The notes: generated by a model not told the origin, from the sequence alone. A stretch of 19,441 nucleotides of DNA from CAMYLY01 sp039587215 (GCA_039587215.1 JBDHIW010000030.1:1-19441); one strand, 5' to 3'. Counted from the stretch's first letter, positions 6,920-15,021 are shown. Program-made: numbers and translations.

Positions 6920-9900
6920 TGGGAACTCGCGGTCGTGGCGGGCGGGTTGGCCGCCGCCGCGTGGCTGCGGTCGCCGGGCATCGCCTGGGCGGCTGTCGCG
7001 TGCGTCGCGGCCCTGGCGGCGCTCGTCACGGCGCTCGCCGTCCGCAAGCCGGTGCACCTCGCGGCGGCGGCGGCCATCGTGGTTGCAGCCATCGCGCTGC
7101 TCACGGCCTCCGTGCGCGGTCGGGCGGTGGAGGACTCCTGGCCCTCCCTGGTCGACGGGCTGTTGAGCGAGGCCGCCGCGGAGATCGAGGACGATCTCGG
7201 CGAGGCGGTGCTCGTCGCCGACCGGCTCGCCGACCGCGGCAGCCGGGCACTCACGGAGGATCGAACGTCGGCGTTCGGGACGCTGGACGCGCTCGAATCG
7301 GGCGCGCGAGTCGAGTTCGGCGTCGTGACGCTCGACCGATCGGCCCGTCCGTGGGCTTGGGCCGGCAAGGTGCGTACGGCTCCCGTCCCGACGGACCCCG
7401 GCGATCCCACGTTGATTACGCGCATTACTCCATTCTATGTCGTGCTGGAGGCCTCACGCCAGACGCCATCCGGGTGGGCGTTCGGTCAGGTACTCCTCCA
7501 GGCCGACAGCGCGGTCCCCGACCGGGAGGCGTCCGTGGCGCGGCGTTTCCAGCGTCGAACGGGCGTCGCGGCCGAGTTCTTCCCGGCCGGGGCGGACGTC
7601 GCAGGGATGGGAGGTGCCGTTTTCGACTACTGCCGGCCGGCATGCACCGACGTCGAGGGCGGGAAGGCGCCAGACACGCTGCTCACGATACGACTCCTGC
7701 CGCCGTCCCAGGGCGCGGCGAGACTGGAGCTGGAACGGCTCGGAGGGACGTGGGGAGCGGTGCTCACCTTGGTGGCCTTTGGCTTCTTGCTGGTGGCGGG
7801 TCTGGGGATCGCGCGGTGGGTCGCGATCATCGGCGCGGCGAGTCTGCTGGTGTTCACGCCGGCAGGAAGTCTCATCGGCCTCGAGGCGCTCTTCTCGCCG
7901 GCGAACTTCTATCTCGGCGCGCTCGGACCGTTCACGTCGTCGGCGGGTGCGCTCCTGCTGAGCGGCGTGCTCGTCGTGACGGTGTTGGCGCTGGCCCCGC
8001 GGCGACCGGAGCAGCGGTTCGCGACGTTGGGCCGCGTGGCGTTCGTCCTCGCGGTTCCGGTTCCGTTCGTTCTCTGGTGGCTCGTGCAGGGTGCGACGCC
8101 GCAGTCCACGGGAACGGGCGAGCTTCAGTGGCTGAGCTGGCAGCTGCCGATTGCGCTGAGCGGCGTGGCGCTCGGACTCATCGTGCTGATCGCGCGTCCG
8201 GTTCCGGCCCAGGTCCGCGGGCGGGTGCCGGCCGGGGTGCTCACCACGCTGGCTGCGATCGGCGTCGGGTACGTCCTGTGGGACCCCACTGTCGGATGGC
8301 CGTGGTGGTATGGACTCGTCTGGATTCCACCGCTCGTTCTGGGTGCGCAGGCGCCGTCGCCGATGCGCGGATTGCTGGAACTCACCGTGGTCGCCGGCGC
8401 GGCGGCGGCGCTCTTGACCTGGAATGCGGATGTGCGGGGAAGGCTGCTCCTGGCGCAACGCGATACGGATCGTCTGCTGGAAGGCGATCCAGTGGCGATC
8501 GGACTCCTGGAGCGGTTCGGCGAGGACATTGTCAGCGCCACGTTCCCGGAATCCGAGGCGGAGCTGTACGCGCGTTGGCGCCGGTCCCCGCTGAGCCGCG
8601 ACGACTATCCCGCCGCGCTCGCCGCGTGGTCGCCGGGAGGCACCGAGGTCGCCTCGGTCGAGTTGGCGGCGCTCGACGTGTCGCCGGGGCCAATTCGGCT
8701 TGCCGCGGGGGCCGCTCGGGAAGCGGGACGCGCGGTTCTCGTGCCGCAGGAGGTGGAGAACGGCGTACGATACCTCCTCGCTGCGCCGTTCGAGGACGGC
8801 GCGGTCGTCACGGTCATCGTCGGCCCTCGATCGCGCCTCATTGCGCCCGTGCTCGAGGCGCGGTTTCTGCGCGGGCAGCGTCGACTCGACGACCCGTACG
8901 AGATGTCCCTCGGTGAACTCGTGCCCGACGATGCCCAGAGACCGCGCGGGGTGACGTGGGCGCGGGACCGCGCGCAGGTCCGCGGCATCCGGGTGCTCGA
9001 TCTCGCCGGCGGGGCGAGACATCTGCACATCGAGGTCCCGCTTCGCGGTGCCCCGCAACTCGCGATCCGCGGCGTGCTGGTCGTCCTGCTCAACATGATG
9101 GTCGTGGGCGTGATCGTGGTGATTGCCGCCGGCGCACGGCGGGGGTTCGGGGTGCCGAACGTCTTCCGCGACTTCACACGTTTGCGGGCGTACCGCACAC
9201 GGCTGGCGATCGCGTTGGCCGCGTTCTTCGTCATCCCCGCGCTCGGGTTCACCGTGTGGTCGGTCACGCGTATCCGGGTCAACGCCGATCGGTCGAGGGA
9301 TCTGCTCATTCAGCAGACGCTTCGTGACGCCTCCGGCGCCGCGGGACGGCTCGGGGCGGGCGCGTCGGGCAGCATCGAGGACGAACTGTCGGCGCTGTCG
9401 GATGAGTTGGGCGCCGATCTGTTCCGGTACCAGGACGGGATGCTGGAAGCCGCGAGCACCCCGGTGCTCGAACAGCTCGGCCTCGTGGATCCGTACCTCC
9501 CGCCGAGGGTGTTCGCGCGGCTCCTGCGCGACGACCTCATGGAACTGAACACCGACGCCGTGATCGGCGGGCAGCGGACGCGTGTGGGCTACCGCGCGCT
9601 CGGAGCGGGCGGACCCGGGGGAGCCATTCTCGCGGCCCCGCGACTCGTCGACGTGAGCGACATCGTGCGCGAGCAGGAGGACCTCGTGCTCAGCGTGCTT
9701 CTTGCCGCCCTCCTCGGACTCGCATCGGCCGGCGGACTCGCCGTCGTGGCTGCCAGGTCACTGGCTCGCCCGGTTCAGGCGCTGCGCACCGCGGCCCTCG
9801 CGGTCGGTCGCGGAGAACCGTTGTCGCCGTTCCTCGATGACGTGCCGGCCGAATTCGTGCCGGTCGTGGACGCGTTCGAGCGAATGGTCTCGGACATCGA

Positions 9901-10919
9901 CCGGAGCCAGACGGCGCTCGAGGCGGCCCGTCGCCGGATGGCGACCGTACTCGCCAACGTCGCCACCGGGGTGGTGGCCCTGAACCCGGATCTCCGCGTC
10001 ACGGTCGCCAATCCACGGGCCGCGGAGCTGCTCGGGCAGTCGCTCCCGGCGGGGCAGCACATCACGGACGTGGGCGCGGCCCGGTGGGCACCCGTCTGGG
10101 ACTGGACCGCGGGACGCATGGAGCGCGAAGAGGAGATGGCGACGGAGGAGTTCACGATCGGGGAGCGCCGGATTCGGGCGCAGGTCGCAGCGCTCCACAC
10201 GAGCGAGGGGGGATGCGTCCTGGCGATCGACGACATCACGGACCTGGCCCGTGCCGTCCGGGTGCTGGCGTGGGGCGAGCTCGCGCAACAGATCGCGCAC
10301 GAGATCAAGAACCCGCTCACGCCGATTCGGCTGGGCATTCAGCATCTGCAGCGCGCCCGGCGAGACGGTCGGGCCGATTTCGACCATACGCTCGAGCGAA
10401 CGAGCCAGCAGATTCTGGCCGAGATCGAACGGCTCGACGCCATTGCCCGCGCGTTTGCCCGGTTCGGGGCCCCGCCGGCCGAAGCCGAGCCGCTGGCCGA
10501 GACGGATCTCGGGCGCGTCGCCAAGGATACCGCGGATCTGTACCGCTTCGAGGAGGGGTCGGTCGTGCGCCTCGACCGCGCTCCCCGCGTGATCGGCCTG
10601 GCGCGCGCCGACGAGGCGAAAGAGGTCCTGATCAACCTGATCGAGAACGCCCGCGATGCGGGTGCCACGGAGATCGTCCTGTCGGTCGACGCGGCGGGAC
10701 AGCGCTCCAGGATGACCGTGCAGGACAACGGGCGGGGGATCACGGCGGAGCATCTCGTGCGGGTGTTCGAACCGCAGTTCTCCACCACCAGCAGCGGGAC
10801 GGGGTTGGGGCTGGCGATCTGCCGACGCCTCGTGGAGGGCTGGGGGGGGGGCGATTGCGGTGGAGAGCGAGCCCGGCGCGGGCACGAAGGTCGTGATCGA
10901 GACGCCCACGACGTCCTGA
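6890..10919 (+). CDS. Giant NtrY-like membrane sensor histidine kinase (frame broken near C-terminus)
   Basis: The chosen start is GTG at 6890, with GGAAAG six bases upstream and a first helix soon after. The open frame reaching back to 6428 is antisense to the hydrolase and rejected. Rough order: two or three helices (13-75); an extracytoplasmic segment (76-285); a cluster of about seven helices (287-515); a second extracytoplasmic segment (517-720); two helices (722-793); a third sensor segment (800-930); a helix (932-955); HAMP (956-1010); PAS (1015-1117); HisKA with phospho-acceptor H1137 in IAHEIKNPLTPIRLG; HATPase with EVLINLIENARDAG, DNGRGI and GTGLGLAICRRLVEGWGG. At the 10-G run (10842-10851) the frame slips. 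Removing one G restores the usual ending AIAVESEPGAGTKVVIETP to TGA 10919 and gives 1342 residues. Unrepaired, the frame runs to 11113, across the next gene. No response regulator is adjacent. Confidence 0.87.
10842..10851 (+). repeat. Homopolymer run of ten G inside the kinase gene
   Basis: Ten consecutive G lie between TGG (Trp) and the expected GCG ATT (Ala-Ile) of the kinase C-terminus. With nine G the frame encodes the conserved end of the HATPase domain. With ten it reads into an arginine/glycine-rich tail without family character. This could be a sequencing or assembly indel, a slippage-prone phase-variable tract or a real mutation. Confidence 0.85.
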
Positions 10920-10943
10920 CGGTCGCGACGGGCGGTCGTCAGC

Positions 10944-11684
10944 TCAGGGCCGGCGGCACTCCCTCGGGCGTGGGGCTGAGGAGCCTCGGGTCCAGATCAG
11001 GATCACCCCGCTGTAGAGCTGCCCCACGATCGACGGGCGGAACTCCGCTGCCGCGCGGGTCCCGCGTCGGACCTCGACGCACTCGACGTCACCCGAGTCC
11101 ACATAGAACGTGAAGGGCGGCTTCACGACGGTACCGTCCAGCACGTACAGCACGTCGTCGAACGAGCCGCGCACCGAAAGCCGAGGGGTGCGGCCCGGGC
11201 GGCCAACACTACGGATGCTGGCGACGACTCCTTGGAGTACTTCGACAATGTCGCCGCGCGCCGGGAGATCCTCGGGGGTAATGATGCGGGAGCCGAAGGC
11301 CCACTGCTTTTCGTCGGGGGCTTCACCGATGACTTCGACGGGGTCGAGCTGGATCTGCAGCGGCGCCAGCTTGAAGTTGACCGTTGTGGTCTCTGACGGT
11401 TTGAGCGTGTAGTACGGCGTGGTGATCGGATGGAATCCGATTCCCTGAGCAATCACCTTGACCAGGCCGGGGGGCACGCCATCGATGACGTAGCGGCCAT
11501 CGGCGTCCGTCCGGACCCAGAGTTCCGACCCGACGACCGTGACCCGGACGTCTGCTACGGGCCCGCCGGTGACCGCGTCGAGCACTGCGCCCGCGATGGC
11601 GGCCTCCTGCGCGTTGGCTGCGGCGCCCCAGGCCATGAGGGCCGCCGTGAGCAGCCCCGCCTTCGATTGTGTGCGTAAGTGCAT
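10944..11684 (-). CDS. CarboxypepD_reg plus TonB-plug protein lacking a beta-barrel
   Basis: This 246-residue protein starts at ATG 11684, with TGGAG five bases upstream. A signal peptide (about 1-27, ending AANAQ) is followed by a carboxypeptidase-regulatory-like Ig fold at about residues 28-110. Its marks are AIAGAVLDAVTGGPVADVRV, TDADGRYVIDGVPPGLVKV and the closing LDPVEVIGEAP. A TonB-receptor plug-like domain follows at about 125-235 (DIVEVLQGVVASIRSVG, LSVRGSFDDVLYVLDGTVV, VECVEVRRGTRAAAEF, YSGVILIWTR). That final phrase resembles the plug end just before a barrel, yet the protein stops soon after with an arginine/proline-rich tail. It cannot form a pore alone. Likely roles are a secreted binding module, a partner for a barrel encoded elsewhere, or a relic of a SusC-like receptor. 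It converges on the kinase gene with a 24-nt gap. Confidence 0.85.
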   Translation of the reverse strand: MHLRTQSKAGLLTAALMAWGAAANAQEAAIAGAVLDAVTGGPVADVRVTVVGSELWVRTDADGRYVIDGVPPGLVKVIAQGIGFHPITTPYYTLKPSETTTVNFKLAPLQIQLDPVEVIGEAPDEKQWAFGSRIITPEDLPARGDIVEVLQGVVASIRSVGRPGRTPRLSVRGSFDDVLYVLDGTVVKPPFTFYVDSGDVECVEVRRGTRAAAEFRPSIVGQLYSGVILIWTRGSSAPRPRECRRP

Positions 11685-11715
11685 GTCGCTCCAGGTACTT
11701 CGCCGGTCTCCGGCC

Positions 11716-11745
11716 AATATAGGTGCGTGGTCCGAACCGCAGCAA
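11716..11745 (-). promoter_or_regulatory. Possible sigma-70-type promoter for the plug-domain gene
   Basis: Read on the minus strand, TTGCTG (11745-11740) and TATATT (11721-11716) are separated by 18 bases. They resemble -35 and -10 boxes in an otherwise GC-rich gap. Transcription would begin about 25 bases before the ATG at 11684, leaving room for the GGAG ribosome site. The match is decent but unproven. Confidence 0.45.
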
Positions 11746-11795
11746 CTGAGAATGCGCACCCCGTCGCACGTATTTACCCCCGCCCGTGCGGCGAC

Positions 11796-11842
11796 GTTCC
11801 CGCGGTCTTGGGAGTTGCGCGGCGGGAACTTGGTCCCAAGTT
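11796..11842 (+). promoter_or_regulatory. Dyad-rich leader and possible ECF-sigma promoter upstream of msrP
   Basis: Two overlapping symmetries occur. GTTCCCGC (11796-11803) pairs with GCGGGAAC (11822-11829) over an 18-base spacer. AACTTGG-TC-CCAAGTT (11827-11842) is a perfect 7-bp dyad. They share the AAC at 11827-11829, so the two pairings exclude each other. GGAACTT here, 17 bases before TTCAAT, also resembles an extracytoplasmic-stress sigma promoter, about 25 bases before the msrP start. That would fit a periplasmic repair gene. Operator, promoter and RNA switch cannot be told apart by eye. Confidence 0.4.
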
Positions 11843-11878
11843 GTCGTGTTCAATCGTGGAACTCGCTCTGGAGCCCGC

Positions 11879-12772
11879 ATGCTGATCCGACGGCCGCCGG
11901 CCATCCGTACTTCTGAGATCACCGACGAAGGCGTCTACCTCGACCGCCGGCAGTTCATGGGTGTCGGCGCAGGGCTCGCCGCGGCGGTGGCGTTCCCGGG
12001 CTGGCGGTGGCAGGACGACGACGAGCTGACGCCGTACGACGACGTCACGACGTACAACAACTTCTACGAGTTCGGGACCGGGAAAGGCGACCCGGTACGG
12101 AACGCGCACACCCTCCGCACGCGTCCGTGGACGGTCCGAGTCGAGGGCGAGGCGCACAAACCGGCGGAGTTCGACATCGACGATCTGTGGAGCCGGTTCC
12201 CGCCCCAAGAGCGGGTGTACCGGCTGCGCTGCGTCGAGGCCTGGTCCATGGTCATCCCGTGGCTCGGGTTCCCGCTGCGTGATTTGCTGGCGGCGGTCGA
12301 GCCCACGTCGGCCGCGCGGTTCGTCGAGTTCACGACGCTGTACGACCCGGAACAGATGCCGGGGCAGCGCCGGCGGGTCCTGCCGTGGCCGTACTACGAG
12401 GGCCTCCGGCTGGACGAGGCCATGCATCCCCTCACCCTGATGGCGGTCGGGGTCTACGGCCGGGCGCTTCCCAACCAGAACGGCGCACCCATCCGGTTGG
12501 TGGTGCCCTGGAAGTACGGCTTCAAGAGCATCAAGTCGATCGTCCGCATCCGACTGACGCGTGAGCAGCCGCAGGCCACCTGGAACGTGTCCGCCCCGCA
12601 CGAGTACGGGTTCTACGCGAACGTGAACCCCGAGGTGGACCACCCCCGGTGGAGTCAGAAGCGGGAGCGTCGCCTGGGCGAGTTGTTCAAGCGTCCGACC
12701 CTGCCGTTCAACGGGTACGGGGACGAGGTGGCCAGCCTCTACTCGGGGATGGATCTCCGGCGGTTGTACTAG
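11879..12772 (+). CDS. msrP: MsrP: periplasmic protein-methionine-sulfoxide reductase, molybdopterin catalytic subunit
   Basis: This 297-residue protein belongs to the sulfite-oxidase-fold MsrP (YedY) family. It reduces oxidised methionines in periplasmic proteins, using electrons from MsrQ. A twin-arginine signal (DRRQFMGVGAG, R23-R24) followed by a hydrophobic stretch indicates export of the folded, cofactor-loaded enzyme. VYRLRCVEAWSMVIPW carries C118, the expected molybdenum ligand. Other family phrases are NNFYEFGTGKGDP near residue 60, WTVRVEGE, ALPNQNGAPIRLVVPWKYGFKSIK and the C-terminal NGYGDEVASLYSGMDLR. The start was chosen at ATG 11879, with CTGGAG seven bases upstream. An in-frame extension to 11786 has no signal-peptide logic. 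The msrQ gene follows after 8 nt, the normal gene pair. Length is close to family norm and all key parts are present, so it looks functional. Confidence 0.96.
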   Translation: MLIRRPPAIRTSEITDEGVYLDRRQFMGVGAGLAAAVAFPGWRWQDDDELTPYDDVTTYNNFYEFGTGKGDPVRNAHTLRTRPWTVRVEGEAHKPAEFDIDDLWSRFPPQERVYRLRCVEAWSMVIPWLGFPLRDLLAAVEPTSAARFVEFTTLYDPEQMPGQRRRVLPWPYYEGLRLDEAMHPLTLMAVGVYGRALPNQNGAPIRLVVPWKYGFKSIKSIVRIRLTREQPQATWNVSAPHEYGFYANVNPEVDHPRWSQKRERRLGELFKRPTLPFNGYGDEVASLYSGMDLRRLY

Positions 12773-12780
12773 CGGGTCCC

Positions 12781-13419
12781 ATGACGTCGACGCAGTGGGT
12801 CCGGCGGGTCGTCAAACCCGCGGCGTTCGTCGCTGCCCTGGTGCCGGCCGTGCTGCTCGTTCGCGACACGTTCACGGGCAACCTCGGGGCCAACCCGGTC
12901 GAAGCCCTGACGCACCGCACCGGGTTCTGGGGGCTCACGCTCCTGACGGTGTCGCTGGCGGTGACGCCCCTCCGGCGACTCACCGGCGTGGGTGCCCTGG
13001 TGCACCTGCGGCGCATGCTCGGCCTTTTCGCGTTCACCTACGCCGCCCTGCATTTCACCGTCTACGCACTCGACCGGAGCATCTGGTCGGGTGAGGGCTG
13101 GGCGATGGGTGCGATCGTGGAGGACGTGGTCGAGCGGCCGTACATCACCGTGGGGTTCGCGGTGTTTCTCATCCTGAGCAGTCTGGCCGTCACATCGACG
13201 AACGGCTGGGTCCGTCGCTTGGGCGGACGCCGCTGGCAGGCGCTGCACCGGCTGGTCTACGTCGCGGCATTGGGTGGGGTGCTCCACTTCTTGTGGCTCG
13301 TCAAGGCCGACATCCTTCGGCCGGCGATTTTCGGCGCGATCGTCGTGGGCCTGCTGGCCGTCAGACTGCCGCGTCGGAAGCGCCGCTCGGGTCCTCGGCC
13401 CGAGGCGACGCCCGGCTAG
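12781..13419 (+). CDS. msrQ: MsrQ: heme-binding membrane electron donor to MsrP
   Basis: This 212-residue inner-membrane protein of the ferric-reductase-like family passes electrons from the quinone pool or flavin to periplasmic MsrP. About six helices are visible, for example FVAALVPAVLLV (16-27), FWGLTLLTVSLAVTPL (49-64), LFAFTYAALHFTVYAL (82-97) and VGFAVFLILSSLAVTS (124-139). Candidate heme ligands are H91, H156 and H169, in LHFTVY, ALHRLVYV and GVLHFLW. These match the positions known from the E. coli protein closely. The phrase LTGVGALVHLRRMLGL is strongly characteristic. It starts at ATG 12781, 8 nt after msrP, so the two form one operon. Its TAG stop lies in a CTAG shared with the stop of the convergent hpt gene. 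Confidence 0.95.
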   Translation: MTSTQWVRRVVKPAAFVAALVPAVLLVRDTFTGNLGANPVEALTHRTGFWGLTLLTVSLAVTPLRRLTGVGALVHLRRMLGLFAFTYAALHFTVYALDRSIWSGEGWAMGAIVEDVVERPYITVGFAVFLILSSLAVTSTNGWVRRLGGRRWQALHRLVYVAALGGVLHFLWLVKADILRPAIFGAIVVGLLAVRLPRRKRRSGPRPEATPG

Positions 13420-13943
13420 TCCGGATCGACCGTCCCGACGTACGGCAGCGTGCGGTGCCGCTCCGCGTAGTCCAGTCCGTAGCCCACCACCCAGAGGTCG
13501 TCGATGTCGAATCCGACGTAGTCGACGGGGATACCCTTGGCGAGCGCCCCGGGCTTGCGGACGAGTGCGCAGCTGCGCACCGATGCAGGGTGCCTCGTCG
13601 CGAGCAGGTCCACGAGGTATGCCAGCGTTTCCCCTGAGTCGACGATGTCCTCGACGATGAGGACGTCGCGTCCGGCGATGCTCTCGCGAAGGTCCATGAG
13701 CAGACGGACGCCGCCGCCCACGGCGCCCTCGGGGCCGTAACTCGAGAGTGCCATGAACTCGATGGTATGGGGTGTCCGCAGCTGGCGGGCGAGATCGGCG
13801 AGGAGCACGAAGGCGCCCTTCAGAATGCCGATGAGTACGAGTCCGCTCGTGCCGTGAACGTCCTCGTCGATCGCGTGGGCGAGTTCGGTGACGCGTGCCG
13901 CGATGCGGTCCGTCGAGATCAGCACCGGCGGTCGGTCCGTCAT
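13416..13943 (-). CDS. hpt: Hypoxanthine phosphoribosyltransferase
   Basis: This 175-residue cytosolic purine-salvage enzyme transfers the phosphoribosyl group from PRPP to hypoxanthine and/or guanine. The PRPP-binding motif VLIVEDIVDSGETL lies at 94-107. The pyrophosphate loop GILKGAF is at 39-45. ALVRKPGALAKG contains the purine-stacking region lysine (K130). The ending VDYVGFDIDDLWVVGYGLDYAERHRTLPYVG is near-diagnostic. It starts at ATG 13943, overlapping the stop of the preceding 86-codon gene as ATGA. Longer upstream frames are antisense-like arginine-rich sequence and rejected. Length matches the family. The gene is probably translated by coupling with its small neighbour. No tilS or ftsH neighbour, often seen with hpt, is present here. 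Confidence 0.96.
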   Translation of the reverse strand: MTDRPPVLISTDRIAARVTELAHAIDEDVHGTSGLVLIGILKGAFVLLADLARQLRTPHTIEFMALSSYGPEGAVGGGVRLLMDLRESIAGRDVLIVEDIVDSGETLAYLVDLLATRHPASVRSCALVRKPGALAKGIPVDYVGFDIDDLWVVGYGLDYAERHRTLPYVGTVDPD

Positions 13944-14200
13944 GCCAGCGGTCCGGCTCCGCGAAACCCGACCGCGTGCGTCGTGTCGTCGGGTGCGCCG
14001 ACGTTGGTGATGCGCGCCGGCCCGCTGCGGCCGTCTTTCAGTTCGATGCGATAGGTCGCGTCGGTGTCCACATGCACGCCAGGGGGGAGTTCCACGGTGC
14101 CGTTCCAATCGTCGTCGGTCGTCCCGTGGGCGATCCAGAACTCGACGTCCGCCGCCAGCGTCGTGTCACCGTTCACGATCTTGCCCGAGATGCACTCCAT
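13940..14200 (-). CDS. Small protein of unknown function, translationally coupled to hpt
   Basis: This 86-residue protein is not recognised. The ATG at 14200 is preceded by an excellent AAGGAG six bases upstream, and the stop overlaps the hpt start as ATGA. Both argue that it is a real gene. The sequence has no signal peptide or membrane helix. It reads as a small acidic beta-fold: a start MECISGKIVNGDTTLAADVE, then FWIAHGTTDDDWNGTVELPPG and TYRIELKDGRSGPARITNVGAP. Alternating hydrophobics and the repeated GxV/GxI turns suggest a compact barrel, perhaps a binding or regulatory module. That is inference from pattern only. Function may relate to nucleotide salvage through its coupling with hpt, or it may simply share a promoter. 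Confidence 0.75.
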   Translation of the reverse strand: MECISGKIVNGDTTLAADVEFWIAHGTTDDDWNGTVELPPGVHVDTDATYRIELKDGRSGPARITNVGAPDDTTHAVGFRGAGPLA

Positions 14201-14395
14201 CCGTCGCTCCTTGCCTCGAGTAGTCTGACGGCCGGTCGTGATCCGGCCGCCGCGTGGCGCACCAAAGTACGGGCGCGACCGCGGGGTCGCTATGGGAGTG
14301 GATCGTGGTGCGTGGCGGCCTGCCGCCCGACCGGACCGCCCGGCGCGTCGGCGTCGGGCGACCCGGCAGGGGCCGTGCCTCGAACTGGGCTTGGG
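14201..14395. other. Intergenic stretch with several GC-rich inverted repeats
   Basis: No gene is visible in these 195 bases. Three dyads occur: CGGCCGG/CCGGCCG with a 7-base loop (14229-14249), GCGACC/GGTCGC with a 4-base loop (14275-14290), and a nested arm pair CCTGCCGCCCGA/TCGGGCG...CGGCAGG (14319-14370). The last lies about 25 bases past the stop of the minus-strand secreted-protein gene and could end its transcript, though no T-run follows. The promoter of the 86-codon gene and hpt should also lie here, but no clear boxes are seen. Confidence 0.4.
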
Positions 14396-15019
14396 TTACT
14401 CGCGGGAGCCCGTGGGGGTGACGAACAGCTCGGCGATGTGAATGTCGAGTTGGTGGTTCACCCGCAATCCGACGATGCCGGACGTCTGGATGCCTTCACC
14501 CGGGATTCGGGCCACTTCCACGCCGTTGATGAAGAAGGCAATGGCATCCGCTCCGACGTCGACGGCCAGCACGTTCGTCGCTGGATCTTCCGTACCCATC
14601 GGAACGATGGCGTCGTGCTTGGTCCAGGGGTGCAGCGTCGGCGTCGATACTCCCTGCCGCTGCTTGATCAGAAAGTGCCCGTCCCCACGAATGAGGAAGT
14701 ACGTGTACGACTGATCTGGGCCCTGGAGGTCGGCTCCACCGATGAAGAGCCCAAACGCCTCCCGCGGCGCCCCCGGGAAAAGATGGATCGTCGTCTGCAC
14801 CTGGTAGGTGCCCGACGCGTTCATCGACGGCTCGTACGCGATCACCCTCGGGCCGGTCGTGATGTGCCACCCGGGTTCCATCGTCACGAATGCGACGGCG
14901 GAATCTGGCGTTCCGGGTTGGTCGAAGCGCAACTCCCAGCCGGCCGGTCGTTCCTGGCCCGTCAGCATCGCAGGAGCCGCCATGACGGCTAAGAGTGCCC
15001 ACCGCATTGGTCGTCGCAT
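14396..15019 (-). CDS. Secreted LamG/DUF1080-like beta-sandwich protein, unknown function
   Basis: This 207-residue protein starts at ATG 15019 with GAGG upstream; a second in-frame ATG is at 15007. The signal peptide runs to about residue 22 (MRRPMRWALLAVMAAPAMLTGQ). The mature part resembles the concanavalin-like fold often labelled LamG or DUF1080. Supporting phrases are MEPGWHITTGPRVIAYEPSM, GTYQVQTTIHLFPGAPREAF, GLFIGGADLQGPDQSYTYFL, LIRGDGHFLIKQRQG and FFINGVEVARIPGEGIQTSG, closing with IVGLRVNHQLDIHIAELFV. Such domains bind carbohydrate or other surface ligands, and many have no known activity. No catalytic residues can be assigned. It appears to be a single-gene unit: the next gene on its strand lies 195 bases away and the upstream ABC gene ends 85 bases before it. 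Confidence 0.78.
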   Translation of the reverse strand: MRRPMRWALLAVMAAPAMLTGQERPAGWELRFDQPGTPDSAVAFVTMEPGWHITTGPRVIAYEPSMNASGTYQVQTTIHLFPGAPREAFGLFIGGADLQGPDQSYTYFLIRGDGHFLIKQRQGVSTPTLHPWTKHDAIVPMGTEDPATNVLAVDVGADAIAFFINGVEVARIPGEGIQTSGIVGLRVNHQLDIHIAELFVTPTGSRE

Positions 15020-15021
15020 GT

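Noticed and set aside
7454..9058. 534-codon minus-strand frame inside the kinase gene
   Set aside because: Its composition is dominated by R, H, E and Q, with no domain. It lies opposite the kinase membrane region, whose own frame has clear helices.
10920..11113. C-terminal extension of the kinase through the next gene
   Set aside because: It is produced only by the extra G. The sequence has no HATPase features, while the nine-G frame ends properly at 10919.
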